Source: Tenacibaculum gallaicum (GTDB lineage: Bacteria; Bacteroidota; Bacteroidia; Flavobacteriales; Flavobacteriaceae). From it: a DNA stretch of 64,000 bases. The notes under the pieces were generated by a model, which was not told the DNA's origin, ran no database searches, and worked only from the letters and a program-made list of their open reading frames with translations. Shown here in pieces: positions 51,922 through 60,100 of this stretch; the first letter of the stretch is position 1, and every line of letters starts with the position of its first letter. The stretch is taken from positions 722,241-786,240 of the forward strand of contig NZ_QUNS01000001.1 in the NCBI RefSeq assembly GCF_003387615.1. The letters are read 5' to 3'. Both the position numbers and the translations under genes were made by a program.

Positions 51922-51968
51922 TTTGTTCGTATTTAAAAACCTCAAATAGTCTGAGGATAATTTTCGAT

Positions 51969-52679
51969 TTATTCGTTATCAACTATTGTTCCAATATTTT
52001 CTCCAGAAACTAGTTTTAATAGGTTTCCTTGTTTGTTCATGTCAAAAACAATAATTGGTAATTTGTTTTCTTCACTTAAGGTAAATGCTGTCATATCCAT
52101 TACTTTTAAACCTTTTTCAATAACGTCTTTAAAGGTAATGTTTTCATACTTAACCGCATCTTTATCTTTTTCAGGATCTGCTGTATAAATACCATCAACA
52201 CGTGTGCCTTTTAAAATAGCATCAGCATTAACTTCAATAGCTCTTAATACAGCTGCTGTATCGGTTGTAAAATACGGATTTCCTGTTCCTCCACCAAAAA
52301 TTACCACACGCCCTTTTTCTAAATGACGGTTTGCACGACGTTTTATATACGGCTCTGCAATTTCTTTAATTTCAATAGCAGTTTGTAAACGCGTATGAAT
52401 TCCTTCATCTTCTAAAGCGCTTTGTAATGCTAATCCGTTAATACAAGTAGCTAACATTCCCATGTGGTCACCTTGCACACGATCCATACCTTGACTAGCA
52501 CCAGCAACTCCTCTAAAAATATTTCCACCACCAATAACAATGGCTACTTCTACGCCTTTATTTATAACTTGTTTTATTTCTTGGGCATACTCTTTAAGTC
52601 TATTTGGGTCAATTCCATATTGACGCTCTCCCATCAGTGCCTCACCACTTAATTTTAAAAGGATTCTTTTGTATTGCAT
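51969..52679 (-). CDS. pyrH: UMP kinase
   Basis: 236 residues from the ATG at 52679 ([17 protein letters not shown]). The in-frame codons upstream (to 52754) run through the tsf terminator and are rejected. The amino-acid-kinase fold has GGGNIFRG at about 50-57 and the [21 protein letters not shown] block (parts). It phosphorylates UMP to UDP. A TAGCTTTG box 20 bp upstream shows it starts a pyrH-frr transcription unit behind tsf. Confidence 0.97.
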   Translation of the reverse strand: MQYKRILLKLSGEALMGERQYGIDPNRLKEYAQEIKQVINKGVEVAIVIGGGNIFRGVAGASQGMDRVQGDHMGMLATCINGLALQSALEDEGIHTRLQTAIEIKEIAEPYIKRRANRHLEKGRVVIFGGGTGNPYFTTDTAAVLRAIEVNADAILKGTRVDGIYTADPEKDKDAVKYENITFKDVIEKGLKVMDMTAFTLSEENKLPIIVFDMNKQGNLLKLVSGENIGTIVDNE

Positions 52680-52699
52680 TTGTTTTGTTGAAAGTTGTG

Positions 52700-52707
52700 C
52701 AAAGCTA
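52700..52707 (-). promoter_or_regulatory. -7 element (TAGCTTTG) for pyrH
   Basis: On the minus strand, TAGCTTTG lies about 20 bp before the pyrH ATG and just after the tsf terminator. Confidence 0.55.
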
Positions 52708-52743
52708 CATATTTTTTTTATTCTAATTTTAACACATAAAAAA

Positions 52744-52767
52744 AAACCATCCAAAAATGGATGGTTT
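52744..52767 (-). terminator. Terminator after tsf
   Basis: AAACCATCCA and TGGATGGTTT (52744-52753 with 52758-52767, loop AAAA), followed on the minus strand by a run of Ts. It lies 22 bp past the tsf stop. Confidence 0.85.
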
Positions 52768-52789
52768 CGTATAAAATTGTTGTTGAGAA

Positions 52790-53758
52790 TTATCCTAAAG
52801 TAACTCTTACGAAGTTTTTAACTTCAACATCACCGTAAGAAGAAACGTATTCTGCAACAGTTTTCTTTTCGTCTTTAATAAACTTTTGATCTAATAAACA
52901 TTGTTCTTGATCTAAAGTTGTATTGTCAGAGATAAATCTTTCCATTTTACCTGGTAAGATTTTATCCCAAATTTGTTCTGGTTTACCTTCAGCTTTTAAT
53001 TGCTCTTTAGCTTCTTCTTCAGCTTTAGCGATAGCTTCATCAGTTAACTGTAAACGAGAAACAAACTGAGGAACGTTCTTTAAAGTTTTACCTAAACGTA
53101 CTAACTCTTCGTTGTCTTTTTTAATTGCAGCAATTCTAGCTTCAGTTTCAGAAGCTACATAAGCAGGATCAAAATCTTTGTAAGATAAAGAAGTTGCTCC
53201 CATTGAAGCAGCTTGCATAGCTAAGTCTTTAGTTAACTCAGCAGCATTATCTACAACAGCAGTTAAACCAACTATAGCAGCAATTTTACCAACGTGAGTA
53301 TAGGCTCCTACATATGGTGCTTCGATTTTTTCAAAAGCAGTAATATCGATTTTCTCACCGATAACTCCTGTTTGCTCGATTAATTTTTCAGCAACAGTTA
53401 CTCCACCAAAATCAGCAGCTAAGAACTCCTCTTTTGTGTTGTAGTTAAAAGCGATGTTTACAAATTCTTGCGCTAATTCTTTGAAAGAATCGTTTTTTGA
53501 TACGAAATCTGTTTCACATGCTAATACGATAGCAACACCGTAAGTGTTATCATCGCTAATTTTTGTAATAGCTACACCTTCAGTAGACTCTCTATCGGCT
53601 CTTTTAGCAGCGATTTTTTGTCCTTTTTTACGTAAAATTTCAATAGCTTTATCAAAATTACCTTCAGCTTCTACTAATGCATTTTTACAATCCATCATAC
53701 CAGCTCCGGTAGTTTCTCTTAATTTTTTTACGTCTGCAGCGCTAATTTTTACTGACAT
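52790..53758 (-). CDS. tsf: Elongation factor Ts
   Basis: 322 residues. The N-terminal UBA-like domain with [16 protein letters not shown] is at 13-28; the core and coiled-coil subdomains follow. It is the nucleotide exchange factor for EF-Tu. It is longer than E. coli EF-Ts (283), as is usual in flavobacteria. It lies 91 bp downstream of rpsB, with an AT-rich hairpin between them, and before a terminator. Confidence 0.97.
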   Translation of the reverse strand: MSVKISAADVKKLRETTGAGMMDCKNALVEAEGNFDKAIEILRKKGQKIAAKRADRESTEGVAITKISDDNTYGVAIVLACETDFVSKNDSFKELAQEFVNIAFNYNTKEEFLAADFGGVTVAEKLIEQTGVIGEKIDITAFEKIEAPYVGAYTHVGKIAAIVGLTAVVDNAAELTKDLAMQAASMGATSLSYKDFDPAYVASETEARIAAIKKDNEELVRLGKTLKNVPQFVSRLQLTDEAIAKAEEEAKEQLKAEGKPEQIWDKILPGKMERFISDNTTLDQEQCLLDQKFIKDEKKTVAEYVSSYGDVEVKNFVRVTLG

Positions 53759-53810
53759 TTCTATCGTTATTTTTTAGTTGTAAATATATTGTTGTACAAA
53801 GTTGTAAAAA

Positions 53811-53842
53811 TTTAAAGGTTCCAATGTAATGAAACCTTTAAA
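53811..53842 (-). terminator. AT-rich hairpin between rpsB and tsf
   Basis: TTTAAAGGTT (53811-53820) pairs with AACCTTTAAA (53833-53842), with a T-rich run after it on the minus strand. It is weaker than the other terminators here and may give partial attenuation between rpsB and tsf. Confidence 0.5.
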
Positions 53843-53849
53843 TTAAAAA

Positions 53850-54602
53850 TTATTTTGCTTCTTCTTTTGCTGGTGCTTCAGCTGTTTTTTCTTTATCAGC
53901 TTTAGCTTTTTCTTTGTCAGCTTTTCTTTCAGTTAAGCCTTCAGCAATTGAATCTGTTACATACGATAATACTTTATCGATAGATTTAGAAGCATCATCA
54001 TTTGCAGGAATTACAAAATCAATCGGTCTAGGATCAGAGTTTGTATCAACCATTGCAAAGATTGGAATGTTTAATTTTTGTGCTTCAGCAATAGCAATAT
54101 GCTCTTTCTTTACATCAATTACAAATAAAGCTCCTGGTAAACGAGTCATATCAGAAATTGAACCTAAATTCTTTTCTAATTTCTCACGTTGACGAGTGAT
54201 TTGTAATTTTTCTCTTTTAGATAATGCATCAAAAGAACCATCAGTCTTCATTCTATCAATAGCAGTCATTTTTTTAACGGCTTTACGAATAGTAACGAAG
54301 TTTGTTAACATACCACCTGGCCAACGCTCAGTAATGTAAGGCATGTTTACAGCTTTAGCTTTTTCAGCAACGATATCTTTAGCTTGCTTTTTAGTTGCAA
54401 CGAATAAGATTTTACGTCCTGAGTTAGCTATTTTTTGTAACGCAGCAGAAGCTTCGTCAATTTTAGCTGAAGTTTTGTACAAATCGATGATATGAACACC
54501 ATTACGCTCTGTATAAATGTATGGAGCCATGTTAGGGTTCCATTTTCTTGTTAAGTGACCAAAGTGTACGCCACTTTCTAATAATTCTTGAATGTTTGCC
54601 AT
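53850..54602 (-). CDS. rpsB: 30S ribosomal protein S2
   Basis: 250 residues from the ATG at 54602 (MANIQELLESGVHFGH). The in-frame extension upstream (11 residues) is not conserved. ESGVHFGHLTRKWNP at 9-23 and the RWPGGMLTNF region are S2 marks. The C-terminal Lys/Glu/Ala tail (KADKEKAKAD) is low-complexity and longer than in E. coli. It is in the cluster rplM-rpsI-rpsB-tsf. Confidence 0.97.
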   Translation of the reverse strand: MANIQELLESGVHFGHLTRKWNPNMAPYIYTERNGVHIIDLYKTSAKIDEASAALQKIANSGRKILFVATKKQAKDIVAEKAKAVNMPYITERWPGGMLTNFVTIRKAVKKMTAIDRMKTDGSFDALSKREKLQITRQREKLEKNLGSISDMTRLPGALFVIDVKKEHIAIAEAQKLNIPIFAMVDTNSDPRPIDFVIPANDDASKSIDKVLSYVTDSIAEGLTERKADKEKAKADKEKTAEAPAKEEAK

Positions 54603-54745
54603 TTTGATAAATGTGTTTACGTTCTGTTTTCGCAATATTTCAGTAGTTATTAAGTCTGAAATATTTAGATACTAAACTGTTAAAAATTGATTTATAAATA
54701 ACAGTCTCAAAACATTTGAATACTGAAACAAGTTCAGTGTAAATA

Positions 54746-55132
54746 TTAACGTTTAGAGAACTGGAATTTCTTACGTGCTTTCTTCTGACCGAATTTCTTA
54801 CGTTCAACCATTCTTGGATCACGAGTTAATAATCCTTCTGGTTTTAATACAGCTTTGTTTTCTTCGTTAATAGCTACTAATGCTCTAGTAATCGCCAAAC
54901 GAATAGCTTCAGCTTGACCAGTAACACCACCACCATATACATTTACTTTAACGTCGTAAGCCTCTAAGTTTTCAGTTAACATTAAAGGTTGTTGAACTTT
55001 GTATTGTAAAGTTGGTGTAGTGAAATAGTTTTTAAACTCTCTTTTGTTGACAGTGATGTTTCCACTTCCTTGAGAAACATAAACACGAGCAACAGCTGTT
55101 TTTCTTCTACCTATTTTGTGTACAGTTTCCAT
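54746..55132 (-). CDS. rpsI: 30S ribosomal protein S9
   Basis: 128 residues. IGRRKTAVARVYV is at 7-19 and the invariant C-terminus KKARKKFQFSKR is present, with Lys-Arg at the end for the P-site. It lies 2 bp after rplM, the universally conserved rplM-rpsI pair. Confidence 0.98.
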   Translation of the reverse strand: METVHKIGRRKTAVARVYVSQGSGNITVNKREFKNYFTTPTLQYKVQQPLMLTENLEAYDVKVNVYGGGVTGQAEAIRLAITRALVAINEENKAVLKPEGLLTRDPRMVERKKFGQKKARKKFQFSKR

Positions 55133-55134
55133 AA

Positions 55135-55590
55135 TTATTTAAGATCGTTAAGGTTAATAGTTTTAGGTTTTTGAGCTTCTTGATCATGCTCTGTACCTGC
55201 GTAAACATATAAATTTCTGAATAACGCACTACCTAATTTGTTTTTAGGTAACATTCCTTTTACTGCTTTTTCGATTAATCTTGTAGGATCTTTTTCGAAC
55301 ATTTCTGTAGCAGTTAATGATCTTTGACCTCCTGGGTAACCTGTGTGACGGATATAAGATTTATCTGTCCATTTTTTACCAGTTAGGTTAATTTTTTCAG
55401 CGTTGATAATAACAACGTTGTCTCCACAATCCACGTGAGAAGTATAATTAGTCTTGTACTTACCTCTAATAAGTTTTGCAACTTTAGAAGCTAGACGACC
55501 CAATGTTTGCCCGTCCGCATCAACTAAAACCCACTCTTTGTTTACGGTAGCTTTATTAGCTGATACTGTTTTGTAACTTAATGTGTTCAT
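55135..55590 (-). CDS. rplM: 50S ribosomal protein L13
   Basis: 151 residues. VNKEWVLVDADGQTLGRLASK at 17-37 (shown in part) is the L13 signature, and GMLPKNKLG follows. It is the first gene of the ribosomal cluster and has a full consensus promoter about 60 bp upstream. Confidence 0.98.
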   Translation of the reverse strand: MNTLSYKTVSANKATVNKEWVLVDADGQTLGRLASKVAKLIRGKYKTNYTSHVDCGDNVVIINAEKINLTGKKWTDKSYIRHTGYPGGQRSLTATEMFEKDPTRLIEKAVKGMLPKNKLGSALFRNLYVYAGTEHDQEAQKPKTINLNDLK

Positions 55591-55648
55591 AATTACACGA
55601 TTAGTTTTTGTCTATTAATAATGATTTTTTCTCCTTTAAAAAGGTCTG

Positions 55649-55678
55649 CAAATGTACGATTAATTATTTGATTGACAA
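55649..55678 (-). promoter_or_regulatory. Promoter for the rplM-rpsI-rpsB-tsf cluster
   Basis: On the minus strand, TTG (55678-55676), 19-bp spacer, TACATTTG (55656-55649): a perfect TTG/TAnnTTTG match. The leader to the rplM ATG is about 55 nt. Confidence 0.8.
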
Positions 55679-55731
55679 ATAGCGTGTTAGTTTAATTTTT
55701 AAGCTGCTTACTTTAGCTAAATGAACTTCAT

Positions 55732-55762
55732 AAAAAAAAGCGTGCTTCAAGCACGCTTTTTT
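55732..55762 (-). terminator. Terminator after the OmpA-like gene
   Basis: GCGTGCT and AGCACGC (55740-55746 with 55750-55756, loop TCA), extended by A/T pairs and a T run on the minus strand. It lies 20 bp past the OmpA-like stop and before the rplM promoter. Confidence 0.88.
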
Positions 55763-55781
55763 GAAATTGTATGTTTAAAAA

Positions 55782-56630
55782 CTATTCTACTTTTTGATCT
55801 AATAAATCAAAGAATTGATTTAATCTAGGTAAGATAATAATTTTTGTACGTCTGTTTTTAGCTTTGTTAGCAGGACTGTTATTCTCTACTAAAGGAACAT
55901 AACTACTTCTACCAGCAGCAATCAACCTTTGAGGAGCTACATTGTATTTTCCTTGTAATTCACGAACAATAGCTGTAGAACGTAATACACTTAATCCCCA
56001 GTTATCTTTTAATGATGAGCCAGCACTTACAGGAGTATTATCAGTATGTCCTTCAACCATAACGTCCATTTGAGGCTGTCCGTTAACAACAGTTGCAACT
56101 TTCTCTAACACTTTAGAAGCTTTGTCGTTAATAGTATAGCTTCCGCTTTTAAATAATAACTTATCAGAAATTGAAATAAAAACTACAGTTTTTTCAACAT
56201 TTACTTCAATGTCTTCGTCATCAATACCATCTTGTAGTTCTCTCTTTAAATGGAAAGCAACAACTAAATTTAATGAATCTTTTTTAGAAGCAGCTTCTCT
56301 AATTTTGTTGATGTACTTATCTTTTTTGCTTAATTGAGAAAGTGTTTCTTTAATATTGTCATTAGCACCTTTGGTTAACACTGTTAAGTTTTCAACTTGT
56401 TGTAAAGTGTTTTCTTTATCTCTTTTTAGTTCTGTTACTCTTGACTCTAAAGAAAATGCTTTGTCTTCACAGTTTTCTTTTTCAACTAAACATTTTGTTA
56501 AGTTAGCTTTTACGGCTAGCAACTCTTCTTTTGTTTGTTCGTGTTTAGCTTTTATTGCTTCTAATTCTTTTGTCGAAGCACAAGATGCTAGTAAAATCGA
56601 AGCGGTAAGGAATAAAAATATTTTTCTCAT
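55782..56630 (-). CDS. OmpA family lipoprotein with a coiled coil
   Basis: 282 residues. A lipoprotein signal ends in LLASC (Cys17). A long coiled coil (about 20-115) is followed by the OmpA/MotB peptidoglycan-binding domain (about 150-270) with VEGHTDNTPV, the Asp-Thr/Arg pair needed to bind diaminopimelate, and NRRTKII. It anchors the outer membrane to peptidoglycan. It is monocistronic, with a minus-strand TAAATTTG box (56671-56678) about 40 bp upstream. Confidence 0.9.
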   Translation of the reverse strand: MRKIFLFLTASILLASCASTKELEAIKAKHEQTKEELLAVKANLTKCLVEKENCEDKAFSLESRVTELKRDKENTLQQVENLTVLTKGANDNIKETLSQLSKKDKYINKIREAASKKDSLNLVVAFHLKRELQDGIDDEDIEVNVEKTVVFISISDKLLFKSGSYTINDKASKVLEKVATVVNGQPQMDVMVEGHTDNTPVSAGSSLKDNWGLSVLRSTAIVRELQGKYNVAPQRLIAAGRSSYVPLVENNSPANKAKNRRTKIIILPRLNQFFDLLDQKVE

Positions 56631-56670
56631 TTTATTCTGATTTTTTTAGATGTATTTATTAATAGTTAAG

Positions 56671-56678
56671 CAAATTTA
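56671..56678 (-). promoter_or_regulatory. -7 element (TAAATTTG) for the OmpA-like gene
   Basis: TAAATTTG on the minus strand, 40 bp before the ATG. The nearest TTG gives an unsuitable 14-bp spacer, so only the -7 part is supported. Confidence 0.45.
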
Positions 56679-56734
56679 TAAAAATGAAGACACAAAAAAG
56701 AGAATTAACAATCTTTTATGAAGTGTGAATACAT

Positions 56735-56742
56735 TATTTTTG
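56735..56742 (+). promoter_or_regulatory. -7 element (TATTTTTG) for apbE
   Basis: TATTTTTG matches TAnnTTTG and ends 17 bp before the ATG at 56760. It also lies downstream of the alternative start at 56718, which argues against that start. Confidence 0.55.
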
Positions 56743-56759
56743 TGACTAAATTTTTAAAG

Positions 56760-57731
56760 ATGATTAAAAGGATAACGCTTTTAGTAGTTTCATTATTGTT
56801 GGTAATAGCTTGTAAGGAAGAAAAAAGACAACATATAACTAAATTGCAAGGAGCCGTTTTTGGTACTACATATCATATAACTTACTTGAAAAAAGTTGAT
56901 TACCAGAAACCTATTGATAGTTTGTTTAGCTTGGTAAATAAATCCTTATCAACATACCTACCTACTTCTGATATATCAAAGATTAATCAAGGAGATACGA
57001 CTGTGGTGGTTGATGATATGTTTGTAGAAGTGTTTGAAAAGGCAAAGAGAATTTATAAAGAAACAGATGGTTACTTTGATCCTACTATAGGAAGATTAAT
57101 AGATGCCTATGGGTTTGGTTCAGGTAAAGAAAAGAAGAACTTAACATCAGAAGAAATTTCAGTTTTAATGCAAAATGTAGGGTTTGATAAAGTTGTGTTA
57201 AAAGATAGGAAAATTCATAGAGAAAGTAAAAATATTGAATTTAATGTAAATGCTTTTGCAAAAGGATATGGAGTAGATGTAGTTGGGTGGTTTTTAGAAT
57301 CGAAAAACATTCATAATTATCTAGTAGAAATTGGAGGAGAGATTAGAGCGAGAGGAACAAAAGATGGAAAGTTATGGAAAGTAGCAATTGAGAAGCCTAA
57401 TGTTGACGGAACACGTTCTGTTCAAAAAATAATTGAACTGGATGATGAGTCTATGGCAACTTCGGGGAACTATAGAAAGTATAAAATAAATAGTGAAGGA
57501 AAAAAAATAGTACATACTATAAATGCAAAAACAGGATTAGCAGAAGAGAGTAACCTACTAAGTGTGTCAGTTCGATTAAAAGGAGACTGTGCTGATGTAG
57601 ATGCGTATGCAACTGCCTTTTTAGCTATGGGGTTAGAAAAAACAAAAGAATTTCTTAAGGAGCATCCAGAACTTAAAGTGGTATTGTTATATCATAATGA
57701 TGCAGGAGAACTTGCAGAATTTGTAAACTAG
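56760..57731 (+). CDS. apbE: FAD:protein FMN transferase (ApbE lipoprotein)
   Basis: 323 residues from the ATG at 56760 (MIKRITLLVVSLL). The alternative start 42 bp upstream precedes the -7 box. The lipoprotein signal ends in VIACK (Cys18). The ApbE domain has GAVFGTTYHITY early, the FNVNAFAKGYGVD and GGEIRARGTK blocks, and the Asp-rich metal site CADVDAYATAF. It attaches FMN covalently to Thr in periplasmic proteins such as NqrB/NqrC and RnfG-like subunits. The stop overlaps the convergent methyltransferase stop by 4 bp. Confidence 0.93.
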   Translation: MIKRITLLVVSLLLVIACKEEKRQHITKLQGAVFGTTYHITYLKKVDYQKPIDSLFSLVNKSLSTYLPTSDISKINQGDTTVVVDDMFVEVFEKAKRIYKETDGYFDPTIGRLIDAYGFGSGKEKKNLTSEEISVLMQNVGFDKVVLKDRKIHRESKNIEFNVNAFAKGYGVDVVGWFLESKNIHNYLVEIGGEIRARGTKDGKLWKVAIEKPNVDGTRSVQKIIELDDESMATSGNYRKYKINSEGKKIVHTINAKTGLAEESNLLSVSVRLKGDCADVDAYATAFLAMGLEKTKEFLKEHPELKVVLLYHNDAGELAEFVN

Positions 57732-58498
57732 TTTTTATAACATACAGGCAAAATTTCACCTTTCATTAACGCAAATCGTTCTAGTTTTTCTGGAGCGATT
57801 TTTTTTGTGTAGTCAATTTCATCAACTGTAAATCCGATAGAACGTAGTTTGTCGAAATAATCATGACCATACACACGAACATGGTCGTACTGACCAAATA
57901 TTTTTGCACGCTCTTTAGTTTCGGTAATAGAATCGTCTTCAAAAGTAACTTCCCTCGATAAATCCTGCGGAATTTGAAAAATACCAAATCCACCAACTTT
58001 CATTACTCGATACAATTCTTGCATCGCTTTGGTGTCATCAGAAATATGTTCTAAGACATGGTTACAAAAAACAACATCGAAAGAGTTGTCTTCAAAAGGA
58101 AGATCACAAATATCTGCTTTTACATCTGCAATAGGTGACTCTAAATCAGAAGTAGTGTATTCTAAGTTTTGTTGCTTTCTAAAAAGGTCTAAAAAACACT
58201 GTTCAGGAGCAATGTGTAATACTTTTAATCTTTTATCAGAAGAAAAAAAGTTGCTTTCTCGCTGTAAAAAAAGCCACATCAAACGATGTCTCTCTAACGA
58301 CAGTGTAGAAGGAGAAAGTGCATTTTTACGTTGGACTCCATATCCGTAAGGTAAAAACTTCTTAAATGATTTTCCATCAATAGGGTCTGTAAAGTTATCT
58401 CCTTTTAGCCACCAAGTAATAATAGGCCTTGCTAGGTAACTAGCCTTAATTAAAAAAGGTCTTGGAATGGTATTAAGTATCGTTTTGAAAATGCTCAC
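57728..58498 (-). CDS. SAM-dependent methyltransferase
   Basis: 256 residues, class I methyltransferase. Motif I is unusual (VLHIAPEQCFLDLF instead of a Gly-rich loop). Motifs II-IV, DICDLPFEDNSFDVVFCNHVLEHI (in parts), are clear, with His in the NHVLEH run and KVGGFGIFQIPQ. The N-terminus has a hydrophobic, basic stretch. Relatives act on small molecules; the substrate is unknown. It lies 1 bp after a small TM protein on the same strand. Confidence 0.85.
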   Translation of the reverse strand: MSIFKTILNTIPRPFLIKASYLARPIITWWLKGDNFTDPIDGKSFKKFLPYGYGVQRKNALSPSTLSLERHRLMWLFLQRESNFFSSDKRLKVLHIAPEQCFLDLFRKQQNLEYTTSDLESPIADVKADICDLPFEDNSFDVVFCNHVLEHISDDTKAMQELYRVMKVGGFGIFQIPQDLSREVTFEDDSITETKERAKIFGQYDHVRVYGHDYFDKLRSIGFTVDEIDYTKKIAPEKLERFALMKGEILPVCYKN

Positions 58499-58705
58499 TT
58501 AGTTTTTATCAGTTAAGTAGTTCTTTATTTTTTTTGAAGTTACTAGTTTCCAAAGAAGTATTATGCCAAAAAACATTTTTAAGATAAACCCTACGAAAAA
58601 CATCTCTAGGGCATATGGCCAATGCATAACTTTAAACAAAGAGACAAAAACGGAATAGATAAATAGAATAACTAAAACAATTAGTATGTGTCTTATTGTT
58701 ATCAA
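58499..58705 (-). CDS. Small two-helix membrane protein with a FKVMHWP motif
   Basis: 68 residues with two membrane helices (about 5-25 and 32-55). The first ends in LFKVMHWPYA, which resembles the FKIMHWPGA-type motif at the N-terminus of gliding protein GldL and other flavobacterial membrane proteins. It may be a fragmentary relative; no function is known. It is packed between map (immediately adjacent) and the methyltransferase, so all three are one operon. Confidence 0.65.
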   Translation of the reverse strand: MITIRHILIVLVILFIYSVFVSLFKVMHWPYALEMFFVGFILKMFFGIILLWKLVTSKKIKNYLTDKN

Positions 58706-59524
58706 TTATATAACTAAAGGTTGCTGTCTAAACTCAGCTTCCTCAGTACTTTCAATACCTAAAGCTTCGTATATGTACTTAAAAGTGGATAATAATTCAG
58801 GTTTACCATTAACAATAGCTACATCGTGCTCAAAGTGAGCAGATGGTTTACCATCTAAGGTAGTAATTGTCCAACCATCACTGTGTTGACGAATTTTGTG
58901 AGTTCCCATATTAGTCATAGGCTCAATAGCAACGACCATACCTTCTATAAACTTTTTACCACGACCTCTACGTCCGTAGTTAGGCATTTCTGGATCTTCG
59001 TGCATCTTACGCCCTAATCCGTGTCCTACCAACTCACGAACAACACCATAACCATGTTTTTCAGTAAAGTTTTGAATAGCAAAACCTACATCACCTACAC
59101 GATTTCCTGTTTTAAGTTCACGAATACCCACGTATAAACTTTCTTTAGTGATGTCTAGTAATTTTTGTGTTTCAGGTTCAATTTCACCCACAGCAAACGT
59201 GTAAGCATGATCTCCGTAAAAATCATTTTTTACAGCACCACAGTCAATGGAAATAATATCACCCTCTTGCAAAGGAGTGTTATTGGGAATTCCGTGAACT
59301 ACTTGTGAGTTAGGACTCATACAAAGTGTATTTGGAAAATCGTACAAGCCTAAAAAACCAGGAATAGCTCCTTGCTCACGAATAAAATCTTCGGCAAGTT
59401 TATCAAGTTGCAATGTAGTAACCCCAGGTTTTACTTCTTTGGCAAGCATACCTAAGGTTTTTGATACTACTAAAGCACTTTCGCGCATTAATTCAATTTC
59501 TTCTCTAGTTTTTGGTTTAATCAT
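58706..59524 (-). CDS. map: Type I methionine aminopeptidase
   Basis: 272 residues from the ATG at 59524 (MIKPKTREEIELM). An upstream start adds seven unconserved residues. The pita-bread fold metal ligands are seen as DCGAVKNDFYGDHA (two Asp), GHGLGRKMHEDPEMPNYG (His and catalytic His) and IEPM plus the last HDVAIV (Glu region). It removes initiator Met. A TAAATTTG box at 59543-59550 lies upstream. Confidence 0.96.
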   Translation of the reverse strand: MIKPKTREEIELMRESALVVSKTLGMLAKEVKPGVTTLQLDKLAEDFIREQGAIPGFLGLYDFPNTLCMSPNSQVVHGIPNNTPLQEGDIISIDCGAVKNDFYGDHAYTFAVGEIEPETQKLLDITKESLYVGIRELKTGNRVGDVGFAIQNFTEKHGYGVVRELVGHGLGRKMHEDPEMPNYGRRGRGKKFIEGMVVAIEPMTNMGTHKIRQHSDGWTITTLDGKPSAHFEHDVAIVNGKPELLSTFKYIYEALGIESTEEAEFRQQPLVI

Positions 59525-59542
59525 GGTAAAAATATTGAGGCG

Positions 59543-59550
59543 CAAATTTA
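59543..59550 (-). promoter_or_regulatory. -7 element (TAAATTTG) for map
   Basis: TAAATTTG on the minus strand, 18 bp before the map ATG at 59524. No TTG stands at the ideal spacing. Confidence 0.5.
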
Positions 59551-59553
59551 CAG

Positions 59554-60084
59554 TTATTTTTGATATGGATGTTTGTATTCTTGACCAGATAGTATTTTTA
59601 AGAAATCTTCCTCAACAGTACTATCTTCTACAGCGTGTTCTACAAAACGACCAATTTCTTTTCCGTCTTTGTAAAATATGAAGGTTGGAACTCTAATTAC
59701 ATCGAAGCCATCTTCCAAACCATTGGCTTTTTTCTGACGGTTTACTGTGACTAATTCAAGGTTTTTGTATTCGAATTCAGCTTCGTCTAAAATTTTGTAA
59801 AAGTTAGGAATCTCTCTCTTGCTGTCTCCACACCAAGTTCCCATAAATCCTTTTATTTTTATATCCTTTAGGTATGGTTTTAGTTTTTCTACGGTGCCTT
59901 TATCAGTTTCGTAATATGAATAAAAATCGTTGAACCACTCACTTCCGTAAGGTTCTTGTTGGAAGTCTTTTTTAGTGGCAATACCAACTAAATTCCCATT
60001 TTTGTTTTTTGTTGCAATGTTTTTTGGTGTCGATGCGCAAGAAACAATTAATAAGGCTACAAAAAGGTATATGATTTTTTTCAT
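59554..60084 (-). CDS. Thioredoxin-fold lipoprotein with one active-site Cys
   Basis: 176 residues. The lipoprotein signal ends in LLIVSC (Cys16). The thioredoxin domain (about 60-170) has WCGDS (Cys85), so the CxxC motif lacks its second Cys, followed by a cis-Pro in VPTFIFYKDGKEIG. It is an envelope-anchored monothiol thioredoxin. It lies between map and gpmI but is not obviously functionally linked. Confidence 0.85.
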   Translation of the reverse strand: MKKIIYLFVALLIVSCASTPKNIATKNKNGNLVGIATKKDFQQEPYGSEWFNDFYSYYETDKGTVEKLKPYLKDIKIKGFMGTWCGDSKREIPNFYKILDEAEFEYKNLELVTVNRQKKANGLEDGFDVIRVPTFIFYKDGKEIGRFVEHAVEDSTVEEDFLKILSGQEYKHPYQK

Positions 60085-60100
60085 CTGTTTGATTTTATTT

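Noticed and set aside
51270..52680. A longer pyrH start at 52754
   Set aside because: The extra codons would translate the tsf terminator, and the UMP kinase family begins at [12 protein letters not shown].
54640..54822. Minus-strand ORF of 60 codons overlapping the 3' end of rpsI
   Set aside because: It reads out of frame through rpsI and then through AT-rich spacer with no sign of selection.
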